DNA from: CAYXPG01 sp964564845
GTDB taxonomy: Bacteria; Planctomycetota; Phycisphaerae; Sedimentisphaerales; Anaerobacaceae
Reading direction: 5' to 3'
DNA length: 26,965 bases
NCBI GenBank assembly: GCA_964564845.1
Contig: CAZMCN010000011.1
Location: 1 to 26,965, forward strand
This document shows positions 1 to 7,495 of the stretch, one piece after another (within the stretch, counting starts at the first letter, position 1; each line of letters starts with the position of its first letter). Made by a program: the position numbers and the translations under genes. The notes under the pieces were generated by a model, which saw only the letters and a list, made by a program, of their open reading frames with translations, was not told the origin of the DNA and did not search any database.

Positions 1-746
1 AAGAAGTTTTTGCTGACAAAAATTAAATGATGACTGGTTCTGGAGCACTTTTCGTTTATAAAGCGGAAAGGTAATACAAATCGACCACCATTAGGATTCA
101 TTGATTCGCACAACTGTTCCAAAATTTCAAGTTCGCGATCCTCAGGTGATAATTGTTCAAGCTTATTTCTCAAAACATCAGCATTTTCTTTACCAAATAA
201 AGCATTCATGTGTTCTTCAACATACTGATTATTCAAACCCATATTTATACGGTTATAATTGAAGAAGAAAATACATTCACATGCCCAGTCTTTGACAACA
301 GCATTGACAAGTTGTAGCGACAATCCTTTATATCCCCACGGATCAACAAAAAATAGTGTTGGAATCAGTTTCATTTGCTCGAATGCTTTCACCATTTCTG
401 TACCAACTTCATTGTTAAAAACCTGAGGTTTATATTTAAGGTTTTCGATGCCATCCAAATTTTTTATAGCTGTTTCAAGAGATTTACAATTAGCTTCATC
501 CTTGTCATTAAAAACGGTAATTAATTTTTGAGATAGATCGGCATCTTGAATCGCCCGAGACAAAATAAGCAAAGGAGTTGAATTTGTTCCATCTTTGTAA
601 CGGCCAGGTCCTGCAAAAAGATCCAAATATGCAATTTTATCGCTGTGTCTTTTAATAATACTCGCCCAAGCCCAGAAATACTTAGAAACAATTGTTGATT
701 TAATCTGAGACTGTTCAGAAGTTTCATCGAAAAAACTATCAACCAT
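1..746 (-). CDS. tcmP: TcmP-like protein (three-Cys-motif partner), partial at window edge
   Basis: The frame starts at ATG 746 and stays open for 248 codons to the window edge, so the C-terminus is missing. A GGGGG tract 4-8 bases upstream is the ribosome site. The start overlaps the helicase stop by 8 bases (ATGGTTGA), implying translational coupling. Visible motifs are YLDLFAGPGRYKDG (about 40-53), which resembles a SAM-binding motif I; LFFVDPWGYKG (131-141), at the place of a methyltransferase catalytic loop; and CIFFFNYNRINMG (158-170). These match the TcmP family, which usually sits beside a radical-SAM-like three-Cys-motif protein (DUF5131, phage Gp37/Gp68 family). That partner would lie beyond the left edge if present. 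The TcmP function is not known to me; a methyltransferase-like role is inference. The gene is visibly richer in A/T than the housekeeping block. Confidence 0.75.
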   Translation of the reverse strand, partial: MVDSFFDETSEQSQIKSTIVSKYFWAWASIIKRHSDKIAYLDLFAGPGRYKDGTNSTPLLILSRAIQDADLSQKLITVFNDKDEANCKSLETAIKNLDGIENLKYKPQVFNNEVGTEMVKAFEQMKLIPTLFFVDPWGYKGLSLQLVNAVVKDWACECIFFFNYNRINMGLNNQYVEEHMNALFGKENADVLRNKLEQLSPEDRELEILEQLCESMNPNGGRFVLPFRFINEKCSRTSHHLIFVSKNF

Positions 747-3700
747 GGTTACCCCCTTGTATAAAGGTCCCAACTGTATTTTTTACATCCCACGGATCTG
801 AGATTTCCATAAATGCCCAGCGTCCGAAATCACCGAAATTGTTTACCGCAGGCACCCAGAGATTGCGCGCTGTTAGAACCTTGGCTTCTTTTTTGGCATC
901 TTTTTTGCCGGTTACTTCCAGAATCAGATTTAACGGGTTATCCATGCCGTTGCCGTCATTCAGGCGAATTAAAAAGTCTGGGATGTAGTTATGCGAATCC
1001 CCATTGTGCGTGTAGGGGATTGTAAAACCAAGATTGTGGTTCTTTACATAAGATAAAACAACGCCTTCATCGCCAAGTTCTTCTATGGCCTGTGCGGTTT
1101 TCTGTTCCCATGATTCGGTATCGCCAACAACATGTGAAATATGGCAATAAGCAGGATCGGTCGCATAAACCGGACGGGCTGTGTCAAAATCAACGTAACG
1201 TGTTGAGCCAATGGTGTCATACGGCTGTAAAATAGGCAGGAGTATCTTTTTGCCCTCTACAGCGCTGACAATAGAAGCATAAACCTTATCAGCGGCGTTG
1301 TGACCAAGCTGGACAAGCAGCAATAACTGCGGGAAGGTGTTGTCTTTGCAGGTAACACATTCAACAAGCCATTTTTTAGTTATATCCAGCACCTGTGGGA
1401 ATAGCCACATTTTAACATCGGAATCAAAAGTATGCTGGTCGGTCTTTTCTTTTCTGATTTGACCATCCTGACGGAAATATTTTTCAAGAACAAGTTTTGC
1501 TATCAGAAATGCCACTTCCTGCGGGCGGCGTTTTTTCAGATCATCAAGCGTATGAATGCTGGAGGCTCCAACAATCGGGGCATTTTCCGTCTTGGTAGGA
1601 ATATCTTCCGTCGAAAGCACTATCTTTGAATCCTGCGAAAATTTTGCTTCCAGCGGTTGATCCTGGAGTTCATACCGATAGCCTGTAAGTCGCGGGAAAG
1701 TTATCTCCAAAACAATCCGTTCATCCAGAGCACGAACACGGGTGGTTTGTACCGGCGGCGGAGGCTCTGTTCGTGTACCTGAACAGGGAATAAACGAAAA
1801 TGGAACTCCGTAGACTTCGGCATATTCGGGAATGAACATTCCATTTGAACCGGCATCATAACTCATTCGCCTCAAACCACGGCCAACTACCTGTTCACAT
1901 AAAAGCTGGGTACTGAAAGCTCTTACTCCCAGAATATGAGTTACTGTATTGGCGTCCCAGCCTTCGGTGAGCATTGAAACTGAGACGACACACTTGATAT
2001 GTTCTCCCAGTTTCCCTGTTTTACCAACCGTGTTCATGACTTCACGAAGAAGGTCTTCATCGGTCAATTTGTCAACATCTCTACCAGGGAAACGTTCACG
2101 ATATTCCGCTTTAAACTCCTCAATCTCACGGCTGGCCATTTTCTTGAAATCGGAACTCATTGCTTCGCCCGATTCTAATTGCGAACTGTCTATAAGAATA
2201 GAATTGGGGCGGGCAATCCATTGGTTGTCCTGAACGTTACTGAAAAACTGCAATTTGCCTGGCACAATGGTAGTTGAGTTGTTTTTGAGCTGTTTTTCCC
2301 ATCCGGCGATATAATCAAATACTAATTTGGACACATTGGTATTATTGCAGACAACAATAAAAACGGGTGGGGTCAGAGCTGCGTCAGTAGTTTGGCTCGT
2401 TTTTTCCCACTGGCGATAATACTTTTCATAGTTGCTGTAAAGACTTTGTAAGGCTGCTTCCAATTGAACAGGCAGTTTGGGTTCACCGGAAACAGCGCTT
2501 GTTTTTCTACCTTTTTTTGGCAGGTCTTCACGGATACGAAGCCAAAGATCACGATAGGTTGGCTGGTCTCCAACCATGGAATTGTCTTCTACCGGCACAC
2601 GAGGTACCTTGACGATGCCACATTCTATTGCATCGATCAATGCAAAATCAGAAACCACCCACGGAAACAATGTGCCTTCCGGATATCCGGAACCGCGAAG
2701 AAAAAATGGCGTAGCAGATAGGTCATAAATTGAACGGATGCCTATTTTGTTGCGGACAGCCTCTAAACCACTTATCCATGTGCGTGCTGATTTTTCACGT
2801 TCGTCTGCTTCTTTGCGGTCATCACCCTTGAGGGCAACTTCTTCACCATCCGGCTTATGTCGATAACAGTGATGGGCTTCGTCATTAATGATTATGATAT
2901 TCTTTTTATTCCCTAATTCTCGGCAGACACGTCGGACCATTTGGTCAGGAGTTTCCTGAAAAACACCGTTCTTGCCTTGAGCCAGCATATCTTTAGTCAA
3001 TTTTCCTGCTTTAATTTTTTCCCGAAGTAAAAAAGCATGATAATTGGTGATAATAATTTTTGTTTCGTGTAGTTTATTCAATAAGTCTGGTGGCAAAAGG
3101 TCTCGCTGCTTGTAATAATTGTTAGGGTCATTTGGAAGGAGTACGCGAAGTCGGTCGCGAATTGTAATACCTGGTGTTACAATAAGGAAGGTATCTGAGA
3201 AACGACGATCTTGAGTATTGGCAAGCTTATTCAACGCATGCCATGCAATTAGCATCCCCATAACAACAGTTTTGCCACTTCCAGTGGCCATTTTGAAAGC
3301 TATCCGGAATAACCCAGGATTGCAGGATTCATTTTCCGAGCGGAGTTGATTTTCAATCCAAGTATCACCGCATTTAGTAGCCGCTTCCGTTAGATAGATA
3401 GCGGTTTCGAGCGCCTCAATTTGGCAAAAAAACAACTTTTTTTCCCGCTCTGGATCCGTCCAGTACTCCAGCAAACGACGGGATATCCGTGTAATAAATG
3501 AGTATCCTCCCTCTCGCCATAGTTTTACACGTTGCCTGACTTTGTTGATAAAAACGTTTTCTTGAATGCGGTCTTTAGTCCATTCGGTATTCAACAAAAG
3601 TTGATTATCTTTACCTTTCTTGCGGGGTTGAGCAATGGGGACAAAATATGAACTGATTCGGCGATTATTCTCAACCTCGTCTGTAATCCCGTCGTTGGAA

Positions 3701-3774
3701 AATTTCCAATGCTTATTTGGTTCCTGAAATGGTGAATTCAATATCGGATTTTCAATGACTATCTGTTTCAACAT
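739..3774 (-). CDS. Type III restriction-like SF2 helicase with C-terminal nuclease-like domain
   Basis: 1011 aa. SF2 helicase motifs are in order: Walker A ATGSGKT (163-169), DEAH (298-301), SATP (353-356), TEGWDAN (603-609) and QVVGRGLRR (628-636). The C-terminus carries IPDFLIRLND (931-940) and LILEVTGKKDAKKEAK (950-965), the PD...ExT/K pattern of a PD-(D/E)XK nuclease. This is the layout of type III Res-like restriction subunits. The N-terminal ENPILNSPFQEP...SSYFVPIAQP text recalls the family NCBI calls BPTD_3080 restriction endonuclease, from memory. The start at 3774 has a GAGGAA ribosome site that lies just after the HTH gene's stop. The product probably unwinds or translocates on DNA and cleaves it. 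No recognisable DNA methyltransferase is in the window; TcmP occupies the following position. Confidence 0.9.
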   Translation of the reverse strand: MLKQIVIENPILNSPFQEPNKHWKFSNDGITDEVENNRRISSYFVPIAQPRKKGKDNQLLLNTEWTKDRIQENVFINKVRQRVKLWREGGYSFITRISRRLLEYWTDPEREKKLFFCQIEALETAIYLTEAATKCGDTWIENQLRSENESCNPGLFRIAFKMATGSGKTVVMGMLIAWHALNKLANTQDRRFSDTFLIVTPGITIRDRLRVLLPNDPNNYYKQRDLLPPDLLNKLHETKIIITNYHAFLLREKIKAGKLTKDMLAQGKNGVFQETPDQMVRRVCRELGNKKNIIIINDEAHHCYRHKPDGEEVALKGDDRKEADEREKSARTWISGLEAVRNKIGIRSIYDLSATPFFLRGSGYPEGTLFPWVVSDFALIDAIECGIVKVPRVPVEDNSMVGDQPTYRDLWLRIREDLPKKGRKTSAVSGEPKLPVQLEAALQSLYSNYEKYYRQWEKTSQTTDAALTPPVFIVVCNNTNVSKLVFDYIAGWEKQLKNNSTTIVPGKLQFFSNVQDNQWIARPNSILIDSSQLESGEAMSSDFKKMASREIEEFKAEYRERFPGRDVDKLTDEDLLREVMNTVGKTGKLGEHIKCVVSVSMLTEGWDANTVTHILGVRAFSTQLLCEQVVGRGLRRMSYDAGSNGMFIPEYAEVYGVPFSFIPCSGTRTEPPPPVQTTRVRALDERIVLEITFPRLTGYRYELQDQPLEAKFSQDSKIVLSTEDIPTKTENAPIVGASSIHTLDDLKKRRPQEVAFLIAKLVLEKYFRQDGQIRKEKTDQHTFDSDVKMWLFPQVLDITKKWLVECVTCKDNTFPQLLLLVQLGHNAADKVYASIVSAVEGKKILLPILQPYDTIGSTRYVDFDTARPVYATDPAYCHISHVVGDTESWEQKTAQAIEELGDEGVVLSYVKNHNLGFTIPYTHNGDSHNYIPDFLIRLNDGNGMDNPLNLILEVTGKKDAKKEAKVLTARNLWVPAVNNFGDFGRWAFMEISDPWDVKNTVGTFIQGGNHG

Positions 3775-3783
3775 ATTTCCTCA

Positions 3784-3960
3784 CTAAACTGCTTTGCCAG
3801 TTTCAATCCATTTATCAACTTCTTTCTTGCGGAACTTCCATAAGCGCCCGGCCTTATGGGCAGGCATATTTTTGCGGATTATCCACTTGTAAAGGGTATC
3901 CCGTTTTACCCCCAAATATTCTGCAATTTCTTTGACTGAGTACCATCTGTCTTCAGGCAT
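3784..3960 (-). CDS. Excisionase-type helix-turn-helix protein (MerR-like)
   Basis: 58 aa from ATG 3960. An in-frame ATG 27 bases upstream exists, but GGGAG sits 6 bases before 3960, which decides the start. The protein is a single winged-HTH of the excisionase/MerR type: WYSVKEIAEYLGVKRDTLYKWI followed by RKNMPAHKAGRLWKFRKKEVDKWIETG. The hinge AGRLWKFRKKEVDKWI is the family signature. The stop lies 9 bases before the helicase start, so it is the first gene of a three-gene operon. It likely binds DNA. It could repress its own promoter at 4011-4038 or help the helicase choose targets; the sequence does not tell which. No integrase sits next to it in the operon orientation, so a true excisionase role is less likely. 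Confidence 0.85.
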   Translation of the reverse strand: MPEDRWYSVKEIAEYLGVKRDTLYKWIIRKNMPAHKAGRLWKFRKKEVDKWIETGKAV

Positions 3961-4290
3961 AATTAGCTCCCTGAAAATCTTGTCCAATACAAGCAGAACG
4001 GAATGGATAAATCATAACCAAAGTTTGAGCACAGTCAAGCTAAAAGAGCGGCCTATTATACAAGCCGGCAATCACAAACAATAGCCTGCAACAATGGCAG
4101 ACGATGGGAAAACAGGGTAAACAGGCGGGGTATTTTAAGTGCCCCCCGAAAAACTCCATCTCGATGAAGAGGTGGAGCTGAAACCTATAAAACCTATGAC
4201 TTGCCAGCCATGCACATGGGGGCAAGTGAATTGGCAAAAGCCTTTCTATATGATAGGTTGGAGAATCGGCAGGCAATATTGATATGACTA
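3961..4290. other. Intergenic stretch between defence operon and transposase gene
   Basis: 330 bases without a convincing gene. It holds the operon promoter at 4011-4038. The rest (4041-4290) shows no recognisable protein in any frame, in particular no N-terminal half of RtcA. It may include one end of the mobile element, but I could not pair it with an inverted repeat near 5425-5440. Confidence 0.6.
4011..4038 (-). promoter_or_regulatory. Sigma70-like promoter of the HTH-helicase-tcmP operon
   Basis: Read on the minus strand, TTGACT (4038-4033) is followed after 16 bases by TATGAT (4016-4011). Both boxes match the consensus at five of six positions. The expected transcription start is near 4003, about 43 bases before the HTH start codon. 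It is the best promoter match upstream of this operon. Confidence 0.65.
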
Positions 4291-5421
4291 TCAGAAAACT
4301 TCTTCGTTGGCCTGTGCAGCTACGCGAATATACCTGTGATGCAAACCTCCCAGTACAGGAATAGAAATGAGTTTGCTCGGACCAGAAATCTCTGGCCGTT
4401 TCGTTTGTGAAACAGGCGTGTCGCCATTAAGGCTCTGGTGAGGTCGTGCTACGTGATAATACTCTTCGATGAATTCTCGAAGCAGCCGTTCAAGATGACC
4501 CTGACTAAGCACTATCACATGGTCAAGCAACTCTCGCCTTAGCGTTCCTATGAATCTCTCCACGAATGGATTTTGCCAAGGACTTCGATATGCGGTACAA
4601 ACTTCCGTTATGCCGCAGTTTTCCAAGAAAGCTTGTACACCATTACCAAAGATGCCGTCATTATCACGGAAAAGGTATTTTGGCTGTAGACCAAATGGCA
4701 TAGATTCACGCAGTTGCTGGATAACCCAATTCATAAATGGATTTCTGGTTATCGCAAAGTGTATAACTCTGCGTCGGCCATGGTCAAAAACAAGGAAAAC
4801 ATACAACGTAGCGAAGTTGATGGTCGTGACAGTAAAGAAATCAATCGCCCATGACGCCTCCAAGTGGTTATGTAGAAACGGCGGCCATGTAGTTGATTTC
4901 TTGCGAGGTTTTCGAGGCTTAAACATGTATTTGCGTATAGTATCCTCGCATGGTGGATCATACTGGAGGAGGATAAGCGTATCCTTGATCCTTTCAGGGC
5001 TCCATAAGGGATTCTCTTTGCTCAGCCTGTAGATTAAATTCTGCATTTCCTTGGAAATCTGAGGTCGTCCACCTTTTCTACGCGACTTCCATCGCCAGAA
5101 GTATCGGAAAGCTGTAGTATTCCATTTCTTGATAGTTGCTGGCTGCATTAGATAGGCAAGGTCTTCCCACTTATCCAGGGTCTTTGAGAGTAGCACCCAC
5201 AGGAGACGAAAACCTGCAGTGAATCGTGGACGCGGATGTTTCTTTGAATTGATCTGGTGCTTACAGGCAGCGAGTTGGCTCTCCACTGCCAGTAGTTTAG
5301 CAGCCAGTACTGCCTTGGGGCAGAAAATGGCCCAAACAAAAACCAAAGCATACCGCAACATGTCGCAAGCACAAACAAGATGATGATAGAGGTTCATTAT
5401 AAGATTTCTTATCGTATTCAT
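4291..5421 (-). CDS. DDE integrase-core transposase
   Basis: 376 aa, apparently full length. Layout: N-terminal hydrophobic/helical segment (20-50), a linker with the GGRPQISKEMQNLIYRLS helix-turn-helix segment (117-134), then an rve/integrase catalytic core. Candidate DDE residues are D194 (AIDFFTV), D253 (FRDNDGIFG) and E288 (NPFVERFIGTLRRE). The 35-residue D253-E288 spacing fits the DD(35)E rule. The C-terminus GGLHHRYIRVAA is typical of a widespread environmental family annotated only as integrase core domain protein. ATGs at 5421 and 5397 are both possible starts. The 5' end lies within about 20 bases of the truncated rtcA reading frame. No terminal inverted repeats or target duplication could be found by eye, so the element ends are undefined. 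Confidence 0.85.
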   Translation of the reverse strand: MNTIRNLIMNLYHHLVCACDMLRYALVFVWAIFCPKAVLAAKLLAVESQLAACKHQINSKKHPRPRFTAGFRLLWVLLSKTLDKWEDLAYLMQPATIKKWNTTAFRYFWRWKSRRKGGRPQISKEMQNLIYRLSKENPLWSPERIKDTLILLQYDPPCEDTIRKYMFKPRKPRKKSTTWPPFLHNHLEASWAIDFFTVTTINFATLYVFLVFDHGRRRVIHFAITRNPFMNWVIQQLRESMPFGLQPKYLFRDNDGIFGNGVQAFLENCGITEVCTAYRSPWQNPFVERFIGTLRRELLDHVIVLSQGHLERLLREFIEEYYHVARPHQSLNGDTPVSQTKRPEISGPSKLISIPVLGGLHHRYIRVAAQANEEVF

Positions 5422-5429
5422 GTTGCCAA

Positions 5430-6059
5430 GATACTATAATCACCCGTATGCAGCAAGCTTACATAAGTCCCTCAATGACAACTATGACGAGGTTTTTCGG
5501 GTGGACAGGTGGGAAAATAGCTATTGATATCCGCCCCAGAGAAAAACATTCGCAAAAGATAATCGACTTTTGCGTCCCAAGCCAGGGACTTCGGATTGAC
5601 GCCCGAATATACACAGCGAAACTTCCGGCACACATCGCCCAGCGCCAACAGAAACTATTGCTCCAAAGCAAGCTCAATATCCAAAATGTCCGGCACATTG
5701 AGGTGACAGATTCGGATGGGCCTGGAGATGCTGTGTGTATTCGGCTTTGTGGCAGTGACCGGAGAACTGTGTTTACGGCATTTGGAATGCGAGGCAGGCC
5801 GTCGCAGGATGTAATTAGCGAGGTTGTCGGTCTGGCTGAGGATTTTTTGGCCAGCGGCGCTGCTGTTGACCGTTTTTTAGCCGACCAGCTTTTAATTTAT
5901 ATGGCAATGGGGCGCCTCTCAAAGGGCGGCTGCTACACGACCAATGAGCTTTCCAGCCACCTTCTCACCAATATCGAAATAATAAAAAGGTTTCTTGATG
6001 TTGATTTTTTCGTTCAGCAGGATGCGCAGGTCTTTAGAGTTTCGTGCCTTCCGATTTAA
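5430..6059 (+). pseudogene. rtcA: RNA 3'-terminal phosphate cyclase, C-terminal fragment
   Basis: The open frame (first ATG at 5448, 203 codons) matches only the C-terminal 55-60% of RtcA, which is normally about 340 aa. Recognisable blocks are RFFGWTGGKIAIDIRP, the counterpart of RYGFYPAGGGEI; LPAHIAQRQ; SDGPGDAVCIRL; FTAFGMRGRPSQDVISEVV; FLASGAAVDRFLADQLLIYMA; and SSHLLTNIEIIKRFLDV. H171 in SSHLLTN corresponds, from memory, to the adenylated His of E. coli RtcA. Homology begins around 5430-5440, right beside the transposase gene. The frame closes upstream at 5400-5402. The N-terminal domain, with its Gly-rich EGGGQILR region, is absent on both sides of the transposase gene. RtcA converts RNA 3'-phosphates to 2',3'-cyclic phosphates; this fragment should be inactive. 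Confidence 0.85.
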
Positions 6060-6129
6060 GAACAATTAAGTACCGCAATAGTTTGTTTTAGCGAACTTAC
6101 CGTTTTATTCAGTTGCTTTGTTGGTTTAA

Positions 6130-6250
6130 ATGTAACTGTCCCAAATTCTGTGGTTAAGGTGTAAAAACCAAGCCTCCTTTGCCGATATTTACTAAAAAAC
6201 ACAGCAAGGAGGCTCTAATATCAATCATAAAAAATATTTGCGCAATGTGA
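6130..6250 (+). mobile_element. Possible insertion-sequence end remnant
   Basis: AACTGTCCCAAATTCTGTGG resembles termini of IS256-type elements, as recalled. It is followed by an imperfect palindrome (GCCTCCTTTGC 6172-6182 with GCAAGGAGGC 6204-6213) whose right arm is also a strong Shine-Dalgarno. A short transposase-like opening (NHKKYLRNVR, then TAA) begins about 10 bases later, with ATC where an ATG would be expected. This fits a decayed IS 5' end. No second end is visible. Confidence 0.3.
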
Positions 6251-6284
6251 GATAAATTTTTCCGAGCTGGATAATTGGTTGAGC

Positions 6285-6311
6285 AAACCCGCCGTAAAAC
6301 GGCGGGCTAAA
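6285..6311. repeat. REP-like hairpin 1
   Basis: CCCGCCGT (6288-6295) and ACGGCGGG (6299-6306) form a perfect 8-bp stem with a 3-base loop, flanked by AAA and CTAAA. Read on the minus strand it is TTTAGCCCGCCG..., the same head sequence as the hairpins at 11311 and 11414. It lies downstream of the export-protein gene and could help end its transcript, though no long T-run follows. Confidence 0.6.
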
Positions 6312-6395
6312 AATTGAAATGACATTTGAGCACAATTAATCTTAACAATCGCAAGAAGTTATTATGTTTGGTCTTAGCAGAAAATTTTAGTAGCG

Positions 6396-7112
6396 TTAAG
6401 GCTTGTTTTTGTGTTGAGTTCGGTGCAGGAGATGCCCCACTATAATAATAATGACCAATAAGATCATAAGGACCATAGCGGCGTATGAACTATAGGATGC
6501 CACCTGGTCATGCAACTGGCGCAGAAAAAAGGCCCAGCCGAAGATCGCCACACAAGTTCCAGCCAGCCCGGCGGTCATAATAACCCAGAGTCGCAGGCCC
6601 AGTAGAAATCTAATCACACAACCAACCACCTGGCCGGTCATCCAGAAGGGAATCCAGACGAAAACAAATAGCCCTATGATACCATACCTTTGAACTATAC
6701 CCTTTTTGGCTTCTGCTGCATTGCGGATACGCTCGAATATATCCTTGAGCCAGTTAATCACCAGTAGTTGTCGCCAGCTAAATACAAGCAACGGATAGAA
6801 AATAAGAACCGAAATTGTTTCAATTACTATACACATCGGAATGACCGTTGTGTGTTTAAGCTCCTGAGAATATCCGAAGGCCATACCGGCGGCTCGGCCG
6901 AAGATGATTTGAGTAGTGGTCATTCCAACAAGAACTTGGGAATCCTCTGGAGAAAATAGCATCCTAATCCCGAGCCAGAAAGCGTATATAAATGCCAGAG
7001 CAACTCCGGCCATTAAAAGGCGACCCTCAGAGTGGGTCAGAAGAGTTGTTTTTAACTGCTTTTTCTGCTCCGAGGTCAACTCGACTGCCGGTTGTTCAGC
7101 TTTGCCTCCCAT
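6396..7112 (-). CDS. Putative small multi-drug export family membrane protein
   Basis: 238 aa. The cytoplasmic N-terminus (1-30) is hydrophilic. Hydrophobic segments fall at about 31-52, 88-118, 143-165, 167-197 and 208-229. The block RYGIIGLFVFVWIPFWMTGQVVGCVIRFLLGLR (142-174) matches the Sm_multidrug_ex family (COG2426), an integral inner-membrane family of poorly defined substrate. The drug-export name comes from early annotation and is not proof of function. The upstream AAGG, 3 bases from ATG 7112, is a weak ribosome site. The gene stands alone, 383 bases downstream of the HDOD-kinase gene on the same strand. Confidence 0.75.
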   Translation of the reverse strand: MGGKAEQPAVELTSEQKKQLKTTLLTHSEGRLLMAGVALAFIYAFWLGIRMLFSPEDSQVLVGMTTTQIIFGRAAGMAFGYSQELKHTTVIPMCIVIETISVLIFYPLLVFSWRQLLVINWLKDIFERIRNAAEAKKGIVQRYGIIGLFVFVWIPFWMTGQVVGCVIRFLLGLRLWVIMTAGLAGTCVAIFGWAFFLRQLHDQVASYSSYAAMVLMILLVIIIIVGHLLHRTQHKNKP

Positions 7113-7495
7113 ACCTTACAACATCCAGTCGTGGAGTAAATGGCGATGAACTATTTTAATTCACATTTTCTACATTAAATGCTTATCTACACAACCAAGC
7201 CTTTCAATTTCACGATAATATCAAAATCTTCTTTCAAACGCAAACGCTGAAATTTTAATGACCTTGCGGCTGCAAAAAGTGAGGGAAATCCGTACAACTG
7301 TACTACAACCAAAAGCCCAAAAAGCGTGTAAAATCGCAAAAATTTCATAATTGCCAATATTTTCCCCCCTCTTTTTCTCTTATGCCCCGAGGTACAATTC
7401 ACGAGCCACGAACGACGAATTAATTTTTGCATTTTGATTTTTAATATTTGATTTTCTTCTCGTGTTTTGGTGGCGAGAAATTAATCCTAACAACC
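7113..7495. other. Intergenic stretch with period-7 repeats
   Basis: 383 bases with no convincing gene. An 81-codon open frame on the minus strand (7187-7432) has no recognisable domain and no strong ribosome site, and it overlaps the repeats. The stretch carries the phase-locked period-7 array at 7400-7455. Confidence 0.55.
7400..7455. repeat. Degenerate heptanucleotide array
   Basis: Eight consecutive 7-base units in one phase: CACGAGC, CACGAAC, GACGAAT, TAATTTT, TGCATTT, TGATTTT, TAATATT, TGATTTT. Neighbouring units resemble each other while the motif drifts from GC-rich to T-rich along the array. Confidence 0.55.

Larger units (their letters stand above)
6060..6395. other. Gene-free stretch with mobile-element scraps
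   Basis: 336 bases between the rtcA fragment and the export-protein gene. It contains a possible insertion-sequence end (6130-6250) and a perfect REP-like hairpin (6288-6306). No coding frame is convincing. Confidence 0.6.

Noticed and set aside
521..742. 73-codon minus-strand frame beginning MIVFSMKLL
   Set aside because: It lies out of frame within the TcmP coding sequence, which explains the region fully.
3961..3987. Longer HTH protein starting at ATG 3987
   Set aside because: The internal ATG 3960 has a proper GGGAG site, the added nine residues are not part of the fold, and the longer start lies close behind the predicted transcription start.
4550..5032. 160-codon plus-strand open frame
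   Set aside because: It is antisense to the integrase core of the transposase, whose motifs are clearly on the minus strand.
7187..7432. 81-codon minus-strand frame with a hydrophobic middle
   Set aside because: It lacks a ribosome site, overlaps the period-7 array and shows no known domain.
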